Below are positions 29,602 to 39,718 of a DNA stretch of 64,000 nucleotides, piece by piece. The DNA is from Halopseudomonas xinjiangensis (GTDB lineage Bacteria > Pseudomonadota > Gammaproteobacteria > Pseudomonadales > Pseudomonadaceae), in assembly GCF_900104945.1 (NCBI RefSeq), contig NZ_LT629736.1, positions 2,480,001 through 2,544,000 on the forward strand. Direction: 5' to 3'. Position 1 is the stretch's first letter. Each line of letters begins with the position of its first letter. A program made the translations under genes and the position numbers. The notes under the pieces were generated by a model. That model made no database searches. It was not told the DNA's origin and saw only the letters and a program-made list of their open reading frames with translations.

Positions 29602-31101
29602 ATGAAACCATCGCTCGTCCTCAAGATGGGGCAGCAGCTGACCATGACGCCTCAGCTGCAGCAAGCCATCCGACTCCTTCAGCTCTCCAGTCTCGACCTC
29701 CAACAGGAAGTCCAGGAGGCACTGGAAGCCAACCCCATGCTGGAAATGGCCGATGATGGTGACGACGAGTACGGTTCAGGCTCCCACGAGCAATCTTCCG
29801 ATGGAGACGACGCCCCGGCGGTGACCATTCCCGAGCCAGTCGAGCTCGACTCCATCGAGCAGCATGGTCAGGGTGAGGAAGGCAACTGGAACGAGCAGAT
29901 TCCCACTGAGCTGCCAGTCGATACCCAATGGGAAGATGTGTACCAGACTTCTGCCAGTTCATTGCCGAGCAATGACGACGAAGACTGGGACTTTACCGCT
30001 CGCACCGGGACCGGCGAGACGCTTCAGAGCCACCTGGAGTGGCAGCTCAACCTCATTCCCTTGTCAGAAACTGATTACCAGATTGCCTTGGCGCTGATCG
30101 ATGGCATCAACCCGGACGGCTATCTGAGCGAATCGCTCGAAGAAATCCTCACCTCGCTTGATCCGGAGCTTGAGGTAGAACTCGACGAAGTCGAGATGGT
30201 GCTTCACCGGATTCAGCAATTCGAGCCGGTCGGCGTCGGCGCACGTGACCTGCGCGAATGTCTGCTTCTGCAATTGAGACAGTTGCCTGCCGACACGCCG
30301 ATGCTGGAACAGGCCACGCGTGTGGTGAAGGACCATCTGGAGCTGCTCGGCAACCGCGATTTCGCTCAGTTGATGCGGCGCTCCAAACTCAAGGAAGACC
30401 AGCTTCGCGATGCTGTTGCGCTGATCCAGACGCTCAACCCGCGTCCCGGATCGGAGATCGCCTCGGGCGATGCCGAATACGTCATTCCCGATGTGATCGT
30501 GCGCCGCGACACCAATCGCTGGATCGTCGAGCTGAACCAGGACGCCGTCCCCAAGGTACGCGTGAACGGCCATTACGCATCAATGGTCCGCCGCGCTGAC
30601 AGCAGCGAAGACAACACCTACCTGCGCAACCATCTGCAGGAGGCCCGCTGGTTCATCAAGAGCCTGCAGAGCCGCAACGAAACGCTGATGAAGGTCGCCA
30701 CGCAGATCGTCGAGCATCAGCGCGGCTTCCTCGAGCACGGCGAAGAAGCCATGAAGCCACTGGTATTGCACGACATCGCCGAAGCGGTCGGCATGCACGA
30801 ATCGACAATTTCGCGCGTCACGACGCAGAAATACATGCACACGCCGCGGGGAATCTTCGAACTCAAGTACTTCTTCTCCAGCCATGTCGGCACCACCGAA
30901 GGCGGGGAATTTTCCTCGACCGCCATTCGCGCACTGATCAAGAAACTGGTTGCAGCAGAAAACCCGAAGAAACCATTGAGCGACAGCAAGATCGCTGGTT
31001 TACTGGAAGAACAGGGAATATCGGTAGCCCGCAGAACGATTGCCAAATATCGCGAGTCGCTCAACATCGCGCCGTCGAGCGAACGCAAGCGGTTGGTGTG
31101 A
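29602..31101 (+). CDS. rpoN: RNA polymerase sigma-54 factor
   Basis: Sigma-54, 499 residues. Region I is Gln/Leu rich ([20 protein letters not shown]), region II is acidic (residues about 55-115), and region III holds the core-binding part, a helix-turn-helix ([19 protein letters not shown]) and the RpoN box [14 protein letters not shown] near the C-terminus, which reads the -24 element. It stands 87 bp after lptB and before hpf, the standard order. Confidence 0.98.
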   Translation: MKPSLVLKMGQQLTMTPQLQQAIRLLQLSSLDLQQEVQEALEANPMLEMADDGDDEYGSGSHEQSSDGDDAPAVTIPEPVELDSIEQHGQGEEGNWNEQIPTELPVDTQWEDVYQTSASSLPSNDDEDWDFTARTGTGETLQSHLEWQLNLIPLSETDYQIALALIDGINPDGYLSESLEEILTSLDPELEVELDEVEMVLHRIQQFEPVGVGARDLRECLLLQLRQLPADTPMLEQATRVVKDHLELLGNRDFAQLMRRSKLKEDQLRDAVALIQTLNPRPGSEIASGDAEYVIPDVIVRRDTNRWIVELNQDAVPKVRVNGHYASMVRRADSSEDNTYLRNHLQEARWFIKSLQSRNETLMKVATQIVEHQRGFLEHGEEAMKPLVLHDIAEAVGMHESTISRVTTQKYMHTPRGIFELKYFFSSHVGTTEGGEFSSTAIRALIKKLVAAENPKKPLSDSKIAGLLEEQGISVARRTIAKYRESLNIAPSSERKRLV

Positions 31102-31131
31102 CCAGCCGGGATTTTCAGGTGGCACCATCGG

Positions 31132-31159
31132 GTGACAGTCAGCGTCGCCCCGCTATATC
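31132..31159 (+). promoter_or_regulatory. Possible promoter of hpf
   Basis: GTGACA (31132-31137), 16 bases, then TATATC (31154-31159), about 20 bp before the hpf ribosome binding site AGGAGAAG. Confidence 0.35.
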
Positions 31160-31180
31160 AAGCCAATCAGGAGAAGCCGT

Positions 31181-31489
31181 ATGCAATTGAACATCAGCGG
31201 TCATCAACTAGACATCACCGACAGCCTGCGCGACTACGTCACGGAAAAGATGTCACGGCTCGAGCGACATTTCGACAAAATCACCAACGTGCAGGTCATC
31301 CTGGAAGTCGAAAAGGTACGGCAAAAGGCAGAGGCCATTCTTCACGTGGCCGGAGGCGAAGTCGTCGCCAATGCTGAAGCGACCGATATGTATGCAGCTA
31401 TCGACCTGCTTACTGACAAACTGGACCGTCAGTTGATCAAGCACAAGGAAAAGAACATCAACCGCCTTCAAGGCGCCAACGACCGCTAA
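31181..31489 (+). CDS. hpf: Ribosome hibernation promoting factor, short form
   Basis: A 102-residue HPF/RaiA-family protein that binds the 30S subunit in stationary phase and promotes 100S ribosome dimers. It shows MQLNISGHQLDITDSLRDYV, then HFDKITNVQVILEVEK and the DMYAAIDLLTDKLDRQLIKHK helix. No C-terminal dimerisation domain is present, so it is the short form used together with RMF. It is part of the rpoN-ptsN cluster. Confidence 0.95.
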   Translation: MQLNISGHQLDITDSLRDYVTEKMSRLERHFDKITNVQVILEVEKVRQKAEAILHVAGGEVVANAEATDMYAAIDLLTDKLDRQLIKHKEKNINRLQGANDR

Positions 31490-31510
31490 GGCCGCATACG
31501 CCGAAGACCC

Positions 31511-31966
31511 ATGCAAATAGACCATATCCTCACCCCCGAGCGCACCTTTGCCGGTGTGCAGGGGGGCTCGAAGAAACGTGTGCTGGAGCAGATCGGCAAG
31601 TTGATTGCCCAGCACACCAACCTTGACCCTGATGCCATCTACGAAAACCTGATCGCTCGGGAGCGACTCGGCTCGACTGGCTTCGGCAACGGTATCGCTA
31701 TTCCGCACAGCCGCTTGGCCGGCTGTGATCGTGCCATCGGCGCCCTGCTGCAACTGGAGAGCAAGATCGATTTCGACGCGCTAGACGGCGAGCCGGTGGA
31801 TCTGATCTTCGTGTTGCTGGTCCCACAACAGGCAACCGAGCAACACCTGCAGATTCTGAAGATGCTGGCCGAGAAGCTCGATCAGCAAAGCGTGCGCGAA
31901 TCGCTGCGCGCCGCTCCCGACTCGCAGTCGCTCTACCAGGCGATGATCGGCGCGGGCGGAAACTGA
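31511..31966 (+). CDS. ptsN: Nitrogen PTS enzyme IIA
   Basis: A 151-residue EIIA-Ntr protein, the end acceptor of the regulatory PTS (PtsP-PtsO-PtsN). The phosphorylated histidine is His66 in [13 protein letters not shown]. In Pseudomonas it tunes carbon/nitrogen and potassium responses and KinB/AlgU signalling. It is two bases from rapZ; ptsP is not in this window. Confidence 0.95.
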   Translation: MQIDHILTPERTFAGVQGGSKKRVLEQIGKLIAQHTNLDPDAIYENLIARERLGSTGFGNGIAIPHSRLAGCDRAIGALLQLESKIDFDALDGEPVDLIFVLLVPQQATEQHLQILKMLAEKLDQQSVRESLRAAPDSQSLYQAMIGAGGN

Positions 31967-31968
31967 GC

Positions 31969-32823
31969 GTGCGTCTGGTGGTGGTCAGTGGTCGCTCCGG
32001 CTCTGGAAAGAGTACGGCGCTGCACATGCTCGAAGACAACGGCTTCTACTGTATCGACAACCTGCCAGCCGGACTGTTGCCCGAATTGGCCAGACAGGCG
32101 AACCAGACCGATGTGCGCCTGCCCAAGGTTGCGATCAGTATCGATGCGCGGAATCTGCCCAGCGACCTGGCGCGCTTCCCGGCGCTGCTGCGCAAGGTCC
32201 GCGAAACAGGCACGCAGTGTGACGTACTGTTCCTCGCTTCGACCGATGACGTGCTGATCAAGCGTTTCTCCGAGACCCGGCGCAAACATCCGCTGACCGA
32301 CGAGCATCATTCGCTGGCCGAGGCGATCTCCGAGGAGATGCGCCTGCTCGAGCCGATCATCGATCTCGCCGACCTGAAGATCGATACCAGTCACCTCACC
32401 CTGTACCAGTTGCGCGATGTGCTCAAGCAACGGCTACTTGGCGCGGAGGCACATGAGCCTTCGGTACTGATCCAGTCATTCGGGTTCAAGCGCGGCGTTC
32501 CGGTGGACTCCGATCTCGTGTTCGACGTCCGCTGCCTGCCTAACCCTTACTGGAAGAAGGATCTACGTCCCTTCTGCGGCAAGGACCAGGAAATCCGCGA
32601 CTACCTCGGCGCGGAGCCCGAAGTGGAAGAGATGTACCAGGACATCCGTCAGTTCCTGGAAAAATGGTTGCCACGTTACGCCGCCGGCGAACGCAGCTAT
32701 ACAACCATTTCCATCGGTTGTACTGGCGGGCATCATCGTTCGGTATACATAGCCGAACGCCTGCTAAAGGAACTGAGCGCGAATACCTCCAATTTGCTGA
32801 TACGCCATCGCGACCTACCTTGA
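31969..32823 (+). CDS. rapZ: RNase adapter protein RapZ
   Basis: A 284-residue RapZ/YvcJ protein: an N-terminal P-loop ([19 protein letters not shown], residues 6-24), then [11 protein letters not shown], and a C-terminal half with [18 protein letters not shown] and the [16 protein letters not shown] segment. In E. coli it delivers the sRNA GlmZ to RNase E and binds GlcN6P; the role in Pseudomonas is less defined. It starts with GTG just after ptsN and overlaps ptsO. Confidence 0.95.
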   Translation: MRLVVVSGRSGSGKSTALHMLEDNGFYCIDNLPAGLLPELARQANQTDVRLPKVAISIDARNLPSDLARFPALLRKVRETGTQCDVLFLASTDDVLIKRFSETRRKHPLTDEHHSLAEAISEEMRLLEPIIDLADLKIDTSHLTLYQLRDVLKQRLLGAEAHEPSVLIQSFGFKRGVPVDSDLVFDVRCLPNPYWKKDLRPFCGKDQEIRDYLGAEPEVEEMYQDIRQFLEKWLPRYAAGERSYTTISIGCTGGHHRSVYIAERLLKELSANTSNLLIRHRDLP

Positions 32824-33098
32824 TGATGTTGACCAGACGTATCCAGATCATCAACAAACTGGGGCTGCATGCACGAGCCGCTGCCAAGTTTGTTGGCGTC
32901 GCCAATCGCTACGATTGTGATGTCGCTGTCGGAACGAGCGAAGAATCGATGGTCAACGGCAAGAGCATCATGCAGGTGATGATGCTAGCCGCTGGCAAGG
33001 GCAGCGAGATATACATACAGTGTCAGGGTCCACAGTCCGAAGCGGCCATGAACGACCTCTGCGCGCTGATTGATGACTATTTCGAGGAAGGGGAGTAA
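32823..33098 (+). CDS. ptsO: Phosphocarrier protein NPr
   Basis: A 91-residue HPr-like protein that passes phosphate from PtsP to PtsN. The active site His16 is in NKLGLHARAAAKFVG, followed by VNGKSIMQVMMLAAGKGSEI. The Ser46-type regulatory serine of Gram-positive HPr falls at GKSIM. The ATG at 32823 overlaps the rapZ stop (TGATG); a second Met immediately follows. Confidence 0.94.
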   Translation: MMLTRRIQIINKLGLHARAAAKFVGVANRYDCDVAVGTSEESMVNGKSIMQVMMLAAGKGSEIYIQCQGPQSEAAMNDLCALIDDYFEEGE

Positions 33099-33104
33099 CC
33101 CCCC

Positions 33105-33250
33105 AGCTACAAGCTGAAAGGATCAAGCGGTCCGAGGCGGAGGGAGTCCGTCGCCATAACAGCCATAACAGCCATAACAGCCGACATGGATTCCCCTTCA
33201 CATTTTCCTAGCCAGATATCCTCGATGGCCTGCGTCTGCTCGCAGCCTGT
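33105..33250. repeat. Dispersed intergenic repeat and 9-bp tandem repeat, ptsO-pmbA gap
   Basis: The left arm reads AGCTACAAGCTGAAAGG, then ATCAAGCGG, and a fragment of the right arm reads GCAGCCTGTCGCT. Between them, 33153-33179 is three exact copies of GCCATAACA followed by GCC. The region separates convergent ptsO and pmbA, and no gene is seen in it. Confidence 0.5.
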
Positions 33251-33275
33251 CGCTGGCAACTGACCGTAGGCGACG

Positions 33276-34628
33276 CTACGCGCCGCCCACGGTCATCCCG
33301 TCCACCAGCCAGCTGCCGGTCAGGTAATTGCCGCGCCGCTCGACATCAGAACCGACGCAGCGCAGCTGGCGGAACATGTCTCGCAGATTGCCGGCGATGG
33401 TGACTTCCTTGACTGGATGCTTGATCTGCCCGTTCTCCACCCAGAAACCGCCCGCTCCGCGCGAATAGTCACCGGTAACACCGTTGACACCTTGCCCCAT
33501 CATCTCGGTGACCAACAGCCCGGTGCCCATTTCGGCCAACAGCGCTGTCAGATCCCCTGCGTTGCTGGAGATATGCAGGTTGTTCACACCGCCGGCGTTG
33601 GCGGTGCTGGGTAAGCCGAGCTTGCGACCCGAGTAGGTACTGAGAACCCAGCTGCGCAGGAGACCGTGCTGCACGAAAAACTGGTTGCGGGTAGCCAGAC
33701 CATCGGAATCGAACGCAGCACTGCCAAGCGCCCTGGGCAGGTGCGGCCGTTCGTCGACGTTTACCCAATCCGGAAACACTGGCGCACCGAGCGCGTCGAG
33801 CAGGAACGTGGACTTGCGATACACCGCCCCGCCGGCAATAGCGCCGACCAGATTTCCCAGCAAGCCGGCGGCCTGGTCGGCAGCGAAAAGCACGGGGACC
33901 TTCGCCGTCTTGATCGGACCCGCTCCGAGCCGTGCCAGAGCGCGCTCCGCGGCCTTGCGACCAAGTGCCTCGGGGCTCTGCAGCTGCGCAGCGACCCTGT
34001 CGACCCCGTACCAGTAGTCCCGCTGCATGCCCTGATCGGACGAAACGATCATGACCGCCGACGCGCTGTGACGCGTTCCCAGGCTGCTGCCGATGAATCC
34101 ATGGCTGTTCCCGTAAACGCGGCAACCTTCCTGAGTACTGACGTTGGCTCCGTCACTGGTCAACCGTGGGTCCATATCCAAGGCGGCTGATTCGGACTGC
34201 AGCGCACGCTCGATCAAGGCTTCGGCAGACTGGTTCCAGGGGTGGTACAGGTCAAGCTCAGGCAAGCTAGTGGCCATGAGCTCGGCATCGGCAAGGCCCG
34301 CATAGGGGTCTTCCGAGGCGTGGCGAGCGATTGCCAGAGCGGCTTCGATCGATGAGGTTATCGCCGCGTCCGAGGTGTCCGAGGTGCTTACGGTGCCCTT
34401 GCGATTGCCCAGGTAGAGAGTAATTCCGAAGCCCTGGTCGCGATTGAATTCGACTGTCTCGACCTCCCCCTGTCGCACGCCGACAGACAGTCCGGTGTTC
34501 TGACTCACGACCACTTCGCAGGCCGATGCGCCCTGCTTGCTTGCGGCATCGAGAATGAAGGCGACGCGTTGTTCCAGGTTACGTTGCATCTCTTGCGGAT
34601 CGTTCGGGCTGTTCGGCGTATCGGTCAT
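33276..34628 (-). CDS. pmbA: Metalloprotease PmbA (TldE)
   Basis: A 450-residue member of the TldD/PmbA family. With TldD (not in window) it forms a heterodimeric zinc protease that degrades CcdA and matures microcin B17 and other peptides. PmbA is the non-catalytic partner, so the HExxxH site is expected only in TldD and none is seen here. It carries [41 protein letters not shown] and the C-terminal IAGNLRDMF. The start at 34628 gives [15 protein letters not shown]; the longer frame runs through darP's 5' flank. Confidence 0.94.
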   Translation of the reverse strand: MTDTPNSPNDPQEMQRNLEQRVAFILDAASKQGASACEVVVSQNTGLSVGVRQGEVETVEFNRDQGFGITLYLGNRKGTVSTSDTSDAAITSSIEAALAIARHASEDPYAGLADAELMATSLPELDLYHPWNQSAEALIERALQSESAALDMDPRLTSDGANVSTQEGCRVYGNSHGFIGSSLGTRHSASAVMIVSSDQGMQRDYWYGVDRVAAQLQSPEALGRKAAERALARLGAGPIKTAKVPVLFAADQAAGLLGNLVGAIAGGAVYRKSTFLLDALGAPVFPDWVNVDERPHLPRALGSAAFDSDGLATRNQFFVQHGLLRSWVLSTYSGRKLGLPSTANAGGVNNLHISSNAGDLTALLAEMGTGLLVTEMMGQGVNGVTGDYSRGAGGFWVENGQIKHPVKEVTIAGNLRDMFRQLRCVGSDVERRGNYLTGSWLVDGMTVGGA

Positions 34629-34725
34629 GGGGTCTCCTTTGCTCGGGTCATTGTACTCCGGACAGCCGTGGTGTGAACGGGTATCATGCCACCCTGACGA
34701 ATCAGCAAGAGGCGATGGCGGCGGC

Positions 34726-35244
34726 ATGACAGATTTTCACGATGAGGACACCTCTGAAGAGGAACTCCCCAGCAAGTCCCAGGTGAAGCGGGAAATGCAG
34801 GCGCTGCAGGACCTCGGCCGCCGGCTCACCGAGCTCAAACCCGAGCAGCTGGCAAAACTGGAGCTCACCGACAAGTTGCGCAACGCCCTTGCCGAAGCCC
34901 ATCGGCATACGGCTCGCGGCGCACTCAAGCGCCACCTGAGTTTCGTCGGCAAATTGATGCGCGATCAGGATGTCGAAGCCATTCAGATCTATCTTGACCG
35001 GCTCGACAGCAGTAGCCAGGTGCATGCGCAGCACTTCCATCAACTCGAGCGCTGGCGTGACCGTCTGCTCACCGGCGATCCGGTCGAACAGGAAGCCTTC
35101 ATTGAAGCCTACCCCGCAGCGGACCGGCAGACGATTCGTCAGCTCGTTCGCCAGGCGAAGAAAGAAGCGGCGGAGAACAAGCCACCCGCCGCGTCACGCA
35201 AGCTGTTCAAATTGATCCGCGAAGTCGTTGAACAGTCACTCTAG
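34726..35244 (+). CDS. darP: Ribosome biogenesis factor DarP (YjgA)
   Basis: A 172-residue DUF615 protein that binds late 50S assembly intermediates near the peptidyl transferase centre in E. coli. It shows the acidic start [19 protein letters not shown], the helical core [23 protein letters not shown] (in parts [28 protein letters not shown]) and [14 protein letters not shown]. It is divergent from pmbA with 97 bp between starts, the usual neighbour pair. The start at 34726 has GGCGGC just upstream, not a strong site. Confidence 0.93.
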   Translation: MTDFHDEDTSEEELPSKSQVKREMQALQDLGRRLTELKPEQLAKLELTDKLRNALAEAHRHTARGALKRHLSFVGKLMRDQDVEAIQIYLDRLDSSSQVHAQHFHQLERWRDRLLTGDPVEQEAFIEAYPAADRQTIRQLVRQAKKEAAENKPPAASRKLFKLIREVVEQSL

Positions 35245-35362
35245 ACGATCGGGGGGATAACTCCGTCCCGATTCAATCGCATCAGAGTCAATCGATTCGT
35301 CGATTGGCCAAAGCGTCGACCCGGTGCTAGCTTGATTCAGAAAGCCTGACACCGAGGTCTCC

Positions 35363-36343
35363 GTGAATATAGCTCTGCCATCGCCACGCATCGAAACAAT
35401 CATCCAGCCCGACCCGTCGGCGGAAAAAGCTCAACTGCTTTCCGGCTTGCTGTCGCCTCAGGCTCGAATCGATCCGAAATACTTCTACGATGACCTGGGT
35501 TGCGAGCTGTTTACCCGGATCTGCGAACTCGACGAGTACTATCCCACGCGCACCGAGGCGGGGATCTTCGAGGATTGTCGAGACGAGATCAGCACAGCCC
35601 TGCCCTCGGCAGCCCAATGGGTCGACCTCGGCTGCGGTGACTGCGCCAAGTCGGCACGGTGGCTGGACCATGTGGCACCGACTCGACTGGTCGGTGTGGA
35701 TATCGCTGGCGACTTCCTGCAGAGCTCACTGACTGGCGTAGCAGCGCGGTACCCGAGGATCGACTGCGTCGGCGTGGTCAGCGACTTTACCCAGTCCATG
35801 GATATCCAGGGTCTGCTCGCCGAGAAGCCTGAATCACCGCCAGTATTCTTTTACCCCGGCTCGTCCATCGGCAACTTCGATCGTCCGCATGCGCTGCGAT
35901 TTCTGCGCAGTATCCGCCAGCACTGCGGCGCCGACGGCAGGCTGCTGATCGGCGTCGATCTGGTGAAAGACCGCGACATTCTCGAAGCTGCCTATGACGA
36001 CGCTCAGGGCGTCACCGCCGCGTTCAATCTCCACGTTCTCGAAGTGGTCAACCGCGAGCTCGGCGCGGACTTCGACCCCGACAGGTTTCGGCATCGCGCG
36101 CTCTTCGACAGTGAACAACAGCGCATTGAAATGCAGCTGGTAGCCCGTCGCGAACAGGCGGTGCACTTCACTGGCGAAGCAACCCGGCATTTTGCCGAGG
36201 GCGAGCATGTCCTCACCGAGTATTCGCACAAGTACACCATTGATGGCTTCGGCAACATGCTCAGGGAAGCCGGCTTCGGTCGCTACCAGGTCTGGACGGA
36301 CGCGAACCAATGGTTCGGCGTGTTCCTGGCGGAGCCGATCTGA
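35363..36343 (+). CDS. egtD: L-histidine N-alpha-methyltransferase (ergothioneine)
   Basis: A 326-residue EgtD-type SAM methyltransferase (DUF2260) that trimethylates histidine to hercynine. It shows IDPKYFYDDLGCELFTRI, EYYPTRTEAGIFEDC, the SAM loop WVDLGCGDCAKSARWL (near residue 93), FYPGSSIGNF and the carboxyl-end EYSHKYTIDGF with the glutamate/serine pair that holds histidine. Its stop overlaps the egtB start by one base, so both are made together. It starts with GTG at 35363. Confidence 0.93.
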   Translation: MNIALPSPRIETIIQPDPSAEKAQLLSGLLSPQARIDPKYFYDDLGCELFTRICELDEYYPTRTEAGIFEDCRDEISTALPSAAQWVDLGCGDCAKSARWLDHVAPTRLVGVDIAGDFLQSSLTGVAARYPRIDCVGVVSDFTQSMDIQGLLAEKPESPPVFFYPGSSIGNFDRPHALRFLRSIRQHCGADGRLLIGVDLVKDRDILEAAYDDAQGVTAAFNLHVLEVVNRELGADFDPDRFRHRALFDSEQQRIEMQLVARREQAVHFTGEATRHFAEGEHVLTEYSHKYTIDGFGNMLREAGFGRYQVWTDANQWFGVFLAEPI

Positions 36344-37554
36344 TGAGCGTGCACAACCCCCTACTCCGCTCCGAAGTCCTCGCATCCCGCTACGATGAGG
36401 TCCGCGCTCATACTCGCTCGCTCATCGAGGGGCTTAGCGATGAAGATTGCCAGCTGCAGTCGATGGCCGACGCCAGCCCCACCAAGTGGCACCTGGCGCA
36501 CACCACCTGGTTTTTCGAGACGTTCGTTCTCGCGTCGCTCGAGAATCCGCCGCCCCCCTTCGACCCGGCGTTCAAGGTGCTTTTCAATTCATATTACGTG
36601 GGCGTCGGCGAGCGCCATCAACGCAATGAACGAGGCCTGATTTCCAGGCCTTCTCTGAAAGAGGTACTCGAGTACCGAGATGTCGTCGACCAACAGGTGC
36701 GCAAGGCCTTCGCCGCCGGCGGCTTCAGCGATACATTGCTAGCGCTGGTAGAGCTCGGCCTCAATCATGAGCAACAACATCAGGAGTTGTTGCTCACGGA
36801 CCAGAAACATCATTTCGCCTGCAATCCTCTGTGGCCTGCCTGGCGCAGCAGCTCGCGTGACCAGGCCCCACAGGCCGGACGCGACCAGGCCAGGCAGTTC
36901 GCCCGCTGTGAAGGTGGACTGGTTGAAATCGGTCATGTCGGTGACGGCTTCAGCTACGACAACGAAGGACCGCGCCACCGAGTCTGGCTGGACCCCTTCG
37001 AGATTCAGACGCGCAACGTAAGCAACGGCGACTACCTCGCCTTCATGGCCGAAGGCGGTTACAACCGTCCGGAACTCTGGCTCTCCGATGGTTGGGATGA
37101 GCTGAACAAGCAGGGCTGGCAGGCGCCGTTGTACTGGCGCTACCGAGACGGCGACTGGTATTCGTTCACCCTGCATGGCGAGCAGGCAATCGATCATGAG
37201 GCGCCTGTCACCCACCTGAGTTTTTACGAAGCCGAGGCGTATGCACGCTGGGCCGGAGCGCGGCTACCGACCGAGGCCGAATGGGAATGCGCAGCGGCCA
37301 GCGATCTGCCGCTTTCAGGGCTGTTCGACGAGGTCTGGCAGTGGACCAATAGCGCGTACCTGCCCTACCCCCGTTATCAACCGGCCGCTGGCGCGGTGGG
37401 CGAATACAACGGCAAGTTCATGATCAATCAGATGGTGCTGCGAGGCAGCTCGCTGGCCACGCCCCCGGGGCATGCCCGCGTCAGCTACCGCAACTTCTTT
37501 CCGCCGCAGGCACGTTGGCAATTCAGCGGGTTGCGACTGGCCCGCTGCATCTGA
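36343..37554 (+). CDS. egtB: Ergothioneine biosynthesis sulfoxide synthase
   Basis: A 403-residue iron enzyme that joins hercynine with a thiol (gamma-glutamylcysteine or cysteine) using O2. The N-terminal DinB-like domain holds the iron ligands, a histidine in WHLAHTTWFFET (His50 or His53) and LNHEQQHQELLL (His142, His146). The C-terminal formylglycine-generating-like domain has GDGFSYDNEGPRHRVWLDPF, RLPTEAEWECAA and QMVLRGSSLATPP. Neither egtA, egtC nor egtE is nearby, so the thiol donor and lyase must come from elsewhere. Confidence 0.93.
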   Translation: MSVHNPLLRSEVLASRYDEVRAHTRSLIEGLSDEDCQLQSMADASPTKWHLAHTTWFFETFVLASLENPPPPFDPAFKVLFNSYYVGVGERHQRNERGLISRPSLKEVLEYRDVVDQQVRKAFAAGGFSDTLLALVELGLNHEQQHQELLLTDQKHHFACNPLWPAWRSSSRDQAPQAGRDQARQFARCEGGLVEIGHVGDGFSYDNEGPRHRVWLDPFEIQTRNVSNGDYLAFMAEGGYNRPELWLSDGWDELNKQGWQAPLYWRYRDGDWYSFTLHGEQAIDHEAPVTHLSFYEAEAYARWAGARLPTEAEWECAAASDLPLSGLFDEVWQWTNSAYLPYPRYQPAAGAVGEYNGKFMINQMVLRGSSLATPPGHARVSYRNFFPPQARWQFSGLRLARCI

Positions 37555-37563
37555 ACCGGGCAT

Positions 37564-37597
37564 AAAAAAGCCGCCCCGGTTTCCCGGGGCGGCTTTC
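37564..37597. terminator. Bidirectional terminator between egtB and acyl-CoA dehydrogenase
   Basis: AAAGCCGCCCCGG, 4-base loop, CCGGGGCGGCTTT: a 13-bp perfect stem between convergent genes, with A-tract on one side and T-tract on the other. Confidence 0.92.
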
Positions 37598-37619
37598 GTG
37601 TCACCACTTCAAACCGGCA

Positions 37620-39425
37620 TCAGTAGCCCAGCGCGAAGTTTTCCTCATCCATGGCCATCAGGTTGTCGGCACCCGACAGAATGGCATCCACATGCATGCG
37701 GGTACGCGGCAGGATGCGCTGGAAGTAGAAGCGCGCAGTCTGCAGCTTGGCTTCGTAGAACGCCTTGTCTTCGGTGCCGGCAGCCAGCTTCTCGCCAGCC
37801 ACACGAGCCATGTCCGCCCAGAAGTAGGCCAGGCAGGCGTAACCCGAGTACATGCAGTAGTCGACTGCGGCCGCGCCAACCATCTCGCGGTCCTTCATCG
37901 CTGCCATGCCGATCTTCATGGTCAGCTCGCCCCATTCCTTGTTCAGCTGCGCCAGCGGACCAACCAGTTCCTTGATCGCCTCGTTGCCTTCGTTGGCCTG
38001 GCAGAACTTGTGAACGATCCTGGTGAAGCCTTTCAGCGCTTCGCCCTGGCTCATCAGAACCTTGCGGCCCAGCAGATCCAGCGCCTGGATGCCGGTGGTG
38101 CCTTCGTACAGCATGGCGATACGCGCGTCACGCACGTTCTGCTCCATGCCCCACTCGGAGATAAAGCCATGGCCACCATAGATCTGTACGCCGTGGTTGG
38201 CTGCTTCGAAGCCAACTTCGGTCATGAACGCCTTGGCGATCGGAGTGAGGAAAGCCAACAGAGCATCAGCCTGCTTGCGCTGTTCTTCGTCCTGGCTACG
38301 GCTGACGATGTCGACCTGCTTGGCCGTGAAGTACACCATCGCCCGGTTACCCTCGGCGAAAGCCTTCATGGTCAGCAGCATACGACGTACGTCAGGATGC
38401 ACGATGATCGGGTCAGCCGGCTTGTCTGGCGCCTTCGGGCCAGTCAGCGCACGCATCTGCAGACGCTCACGAGCGTACTTGATGCCGCCCTGGAAGCCGA
38501 TTTCAGCGTGAGCCAGACCCTGCAGAGCAGTACCCAGACGGGCCGTGTTCATGAAGGTAAACATGCAGTTCAGGCCCTTGTTCGGCGGCCCGATCAGGAA
38601 CCCGGTCGCGCCGTCGAAGTTCATCACGCAGGTAGCGTTGCCGTGGATACCCATCTTGTGTTCGAGCGAACCGCAGTTGACTGTGTTGCGCTCGCCCTTG
38701 TTGCCCTCGGCATCGACCAGGAACTTCGGCACGATGAACAGCGAAATGCCCTTGGTACCGGCCGGAGCGTCCGGCAGACGTGCTAGAACGATATGCACGA
38801 TATTGTCCGACAGGTCATGCTCGCCGGAAGAAATGAAGATCTTGGTGCCGGAGACCTTGTAGCTGCCATCGGCCTGCGGCTCGGCCTTGGTGCGCAGCAT
38901 GCCCAGGTCAGTACCGCAATGCGGCTCGGTCAGACACATGGTGCCTGTCCACTCGCCGGATACCAGCTTCGGCAGATAGGCGTGCTTCTGCTCGTCGGTA
39001 CCGTGCGCTTCGATGGTGTTCATGCAACCGTGGGAAAGGCCCGGATACATGCCGAAAGACCAGTTGGCCTGACCGACCATTTCGCTCATGGCCAGGCCCA
39101 GCGACTCCGGCAAACCCTGACCGCCATGATCCGGGCTGTGGGTCATGCTCGGCCAGCCACCTTCCACGAACTGCTTGTAGGCTTCCTTGAAGCCGGTCGG
39201 CGTCGTTACGCCCTCGGGTGACCAGGTGCAGCCTTCGATATCGCCGACACGGTTCAGCGGGGCAATGACCTGTTCGCAGAACTTGGCACCTTCTTCCAGG
39301 ATGGCGTTGACCATGTCAGGAGTCGCGTCTTCGCAGCCTGGCAGGCTGTTGTAGTGCTCTTCGTAACCCAGCAATTCGTCGCGTACAAAACGGATGTCAC
39401 GCAAAGGAGCCTTGTAGTCTGGCAT
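37620..39425 (-). CDS. Acyl-CoA dehydrogenase, 601 residues, PsrA-controlled
   Basis: A FAD-dependent acyl-CoA dehydrogenase of the long (about 600-residue) FadE-like type, first step of beta-oxidation. It has [40 protein letters not shown] (in parts [14 protein letters not shown]), [16 protein letters not shown], and [21 protein letters not shown] with [19 protein letters not shown]-terminal extension domain follows. By position beside the biotin genes it is the counterpart of P. aeruginosa PA0506 (FadE1). The start [11 protein letters not shown] at 39425 is chosen. Twin PsrA-type boxes lie upstream. Confidence 0.9.
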   Translation of the reverse strand: MPDYKAPLRDIRFVRDELLGYEEHYNSLPGCEDATPDMVNAILEEGAKFCEQVIAPLNRVGDIEGCTWSPEGVTTPTGFKEAYKQFVEGGWPSMTHSPDHGGQGLPESLGLAMSEMVGQANWSFGMYPGLSHGCMNTIEAHGTDEQKHAYLPKLVSGEWTGTMCLTEPHCGTDLGMLRTKAEPQADGSYKVSGTKIFISSGEHDLSDNIVHIVLARLPDAPAGTKGISLFIVPKFLVDAEGNKGERNTVNCGSLEHKMGIHGNATCVMNFDGATGFLIGPPNKGLNCMFTFMNTARLGTALQGLAHAEIGFQGGIKYARERLQMRALTGPKAPDKPADPIIVHPDVRRMLLTMKAFAEGNRAMVYFTAKQVDIVSRSQDEEQRKQADALLAFLTPIAKAFMTEVGFEAANHGVQIYGGHGFISEWGMEQNVRDARIAMLYEGTTGIQALDLLGRKVLMSQGEALKGFTRIVHKFCQANEGNEAIKELVGPLAQLNKEWGELTMKIGMAAMKDREMVGAAAVDYCMYSGYACLAYFWADMARVAGEKLAAGTEDKAFYEAKLQTARFYFQRILPRTRMHVDAILSGADNLMAMDEENFALGY

Positions 39426-39500
39426 GGTGCTCGACCTCAACTAATCAGGAATTTTCTAGTGCAGCCGGCGGCTACACGATTTGCTGCGGCGCAGCGAATT

Positions 39501-39527
39501 CAAACAGACGTTTGAAACTTACGTTTG
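39501..39527 (-). promoter_or_regulatory. Twin PsrA-type operators
   Basis: CAAACAGACGTTTG (39501-39514) is an exact match to the PsrA box (G/C)AAAC-N2-4-GTTTG(C/G), and GAAACTTACGTTTG (39514-39527) is a second copy of the same form sharing one base. They lie 75-100 bp before the acyl-CoA dehydrogenase start. PsrA is a TetR repressor released by long-chain fatty acids or acyl-CoA. Confidence 0.75.
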
Positions 39528-39718
39528 CAGCAGGCGAATGTCAAGCCCTGGTGAATGACTCGTCATAACGAAGACCGTAGCTGCGGACGATTGGCCCGGA
39601 TGCGAGCGCGCACCGATCCGAGCATGCACGGCACCGTTCAGCATTCGACAGGATAGAGGAAGTACGAAAGGATTAACTCGAGAGGGAATACCACCGCCCC
39701 GCCGAAACGGGGCGCTGG

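Noticed and set aside
31102-31180. Sigma-54 promoter before hpf (TGGCACC)
   Set aside because: The TTGC half is missing at the right spacing; a sigma-70 reading fits better.
37692-38786. 364-codon plus-strand frame
   Set aside because: Antisense shadow of the acyl-CoA dehydrogenase gene.
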